Positions 5,784-6,572 of a stretch of DNA of 6,572 nucleotides are shown here, one piece after another. Made by a program: the position numbers and the translations under genes. How positions within the stretch are numbered: position 1 is the first letter of the stretch; every line of letters starts with the position of its first letter. The notes beneath the pieces were generated by a model that was not told the origin of the DNA, did not search any database, and saw only the letters and a list, made by a program, of their open reading frames with translations. The stretch is from contig JAMCRM010000056.1 in NCBI GenBank assembly GCA_023380575.1, positions 1 to 6,572 of the forward strand. The letters are read 5' to 3'. The stretch comes from Acidobacteriota bacterium (GTDB lineage: Bacteria > Acidobacteriota > Terriglobia > Bryobacterales > Bryobacteraceae).

Positions 5784-6572
5784 AAAGACCGGCGTTTTCA
5801 TCTGTACCGGCTGCGGCATCGGGGAGGCCATCGATACCGCCAAACTGGCCAAAGCCTCAAAACCCCCCGCCCAGGTGCACGCGGCCCTCTGCAGCCCCGA
5901 AGGGCTGGAGGCCATCCGCGCCGAGGGCGCCGATACTATCGTCATCGGGGCCTGCTCGCCCCGCATGAAAGTCTTCGATTTTCCCCACCAGCGGGTGAAC
6001 CTGCGGGAGCACGTGGCCTGGTGCCACGAGCCGCGCCACAGCGACACCCACGCGCTCGCCATGGACGCCATGCGCATGGGCGTCGCGCGCGCGCAGAAAG
6101 CCGCCGAGCCCCAGCCGCTTTCCGAACAGATCTCCCGCCGCCTGCTGGTGCTCGGCCAGGACGTGGCCGCCGACGCCGCCGCCGAAGCCGCCCAGGCCGC
6201 CGGCTACGACGTGCTCCGGCTGGATAGCGCCGCCCGCATCGAGGGCCAGCCCGGCATGTTCGATGTCGCCGTGAACGGCGGCGCCGAGCGCGTCGGCGCC
6301 ATCGTGCTCGCCACCGGATCGAAGCCCTACGACGCTTCCAAACTGCCGGGCTACGGGCTGCCCGGGGTGGTCACCGCCGACGAACTCGGCGAGGTCACCG
6401 GCGATGTGCTCTTCGTGCAGTGCGCCGGTTCGCGCGACCCCGGCCACCTCCCCTACTGCTCCGCCACCTGCTGCACCCGCACTCTGGAACAGGCCGTCGG
6501 GATCCGCCGCAAGGACCCCGAGGCCAACGTCTACATCATCTATAAGGACACTGGAAGCACGGCGGCATCGTG
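5776..6572 (+). CDS. qmoB: Quinone-interacting membrane-bound oxidoreductase subunit QmoB, N-terminal part
   Basis: The gene starts in the overlap ATGGCTAA, sharing eight bases with the qmoA end, and remains open to the right edge (265 codons plus two bases). QmoB is the second HdrA-like subunit of Qmo, normally about twice as long and ending in an MvhD/FrhD-like domain, which lies outside this window. The start MAKKTGVFICTGCGIGEA (C10, C13), then VIGACSPRM (C60), RVNLREHVAWCHEP (C83), and later VGAIVLATGSKPYDASKLPG and QCAGSRDPGHLPYCSATCC (C216, C228, C232, C233), identify it clearly. Oddities are confined to the flavin module. Where QmoA has GAGAAG, this protein reads GQDVAAD (127-133). The GG-containing segment and ferredoxin insert are missing. 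The last eight or so residues depart from the expected IYKD-(I/M)RT continuation. The Shine-Dalgarno is weak, so translation probably depends on coupling to qmoA. Confidence 0.92.
   Translation, partial: MAKKTGVFICTGCGIGEAIDTAKLAKASKPPAQVHAALCSPEGLEAIRAEGADTIVIGACSPRMKVFDFPHQRVNLREHVAWCHEPRHSDTHALAMDAMRMGVARAQKAAEPQPLSEQISRRLLVLGQDVAADAAAEAAQAAGYDVLRLDSAARIEGQPGMFDVAVNGGAERVGAIVLATGSKPYDASKLPGYGLPGVVTADELGEVTGDVLFVQCAGSRDPGHLPYCSATCCTRTLEQAVGIRRKDPEANVYIIYKDTGSTAAS

Noticed and set aside
3984..6077. A 697-codon open frame on the minus strand, antisense to the YkgJ-family gene, qmoA and the qmoB start
   Set aside because: Same artefact of codon bias. It crosses three real genes with well-conserved motifs on the plus strand.

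Overview
The window carries the core of a dissimilatory sulfite/APS pathway. On the + strand, in order, are complete aprB and aprA (the two subunits of adenylylsulfate reductase), a YkgJ-family cysteine-cluster protein, a complete qmoA and the first 265 codons of qmoB, which runs off the right edge. Divergent from these, on the - strand, are a cytidylate-kinase-like protein with a C-terminal BON domain and, at the left edge, the first 91 codons of a TauE/SafE-family permease. The DNA is GC-rich with strong GC bias at third positions. That bias explains the very long antisense open frames under aprA and qmoA.

Organism: aprBA with qmoAB occurs both in sulfate reducers and in sulfur oxidisers. 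The TauE/SafE (sulfite/sulfonate exporter family) neighbour and the compact 638-residue AprA make a sulfur-oxidising proteobacterium, possibly gammaproteobacterial, the better guess. In that setting AprBA would run sulfite + AMP to APS and hand two electrons to Qmo and the quinone pool. The window alone cannot exclude a sulfate reducer: it shows no sat, dsr, sox, aprM or qmoC.

Layout: 1-275 permease (partial, -). 276-455 is a short intergenic stretch with overlapping hairpin arms and a weak promoter candidate. 456-1253 kinase-like/BON (-). 1254-1568 is a 315-base divergent control region with a good sigma-70 promoter candidate for apr (-35 at 1425-1430, -10 at 1448-1453), a 10-base-spaced direct repeat, several dyads and a stem-loop just before the aprB ribosome binding site. 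1569-2000 aprB. 2016-3932 aprA. 3952-3976 is a perfect 10-bp GC hairpin. 3987-4643 YkgJ-family gene, whose stop abuts the qmoA start (TAAATG). 4644-5783 qmoA. 5776 to the end is qmoB, overlapping qmoA by 8 bases.

Most worth a second look: the YkgJ-family gene inserted between aprA and qmoA and tightly coupled to qmoA; a QmoB whose N-terminal HdrA-like flavin module has lost the dinucleotide-binding glycines and about 50 residues plus the ferredoxin insert relative to the QmoA next to it; and the kinase-like/BON fusion that shares the control region with aprBA.
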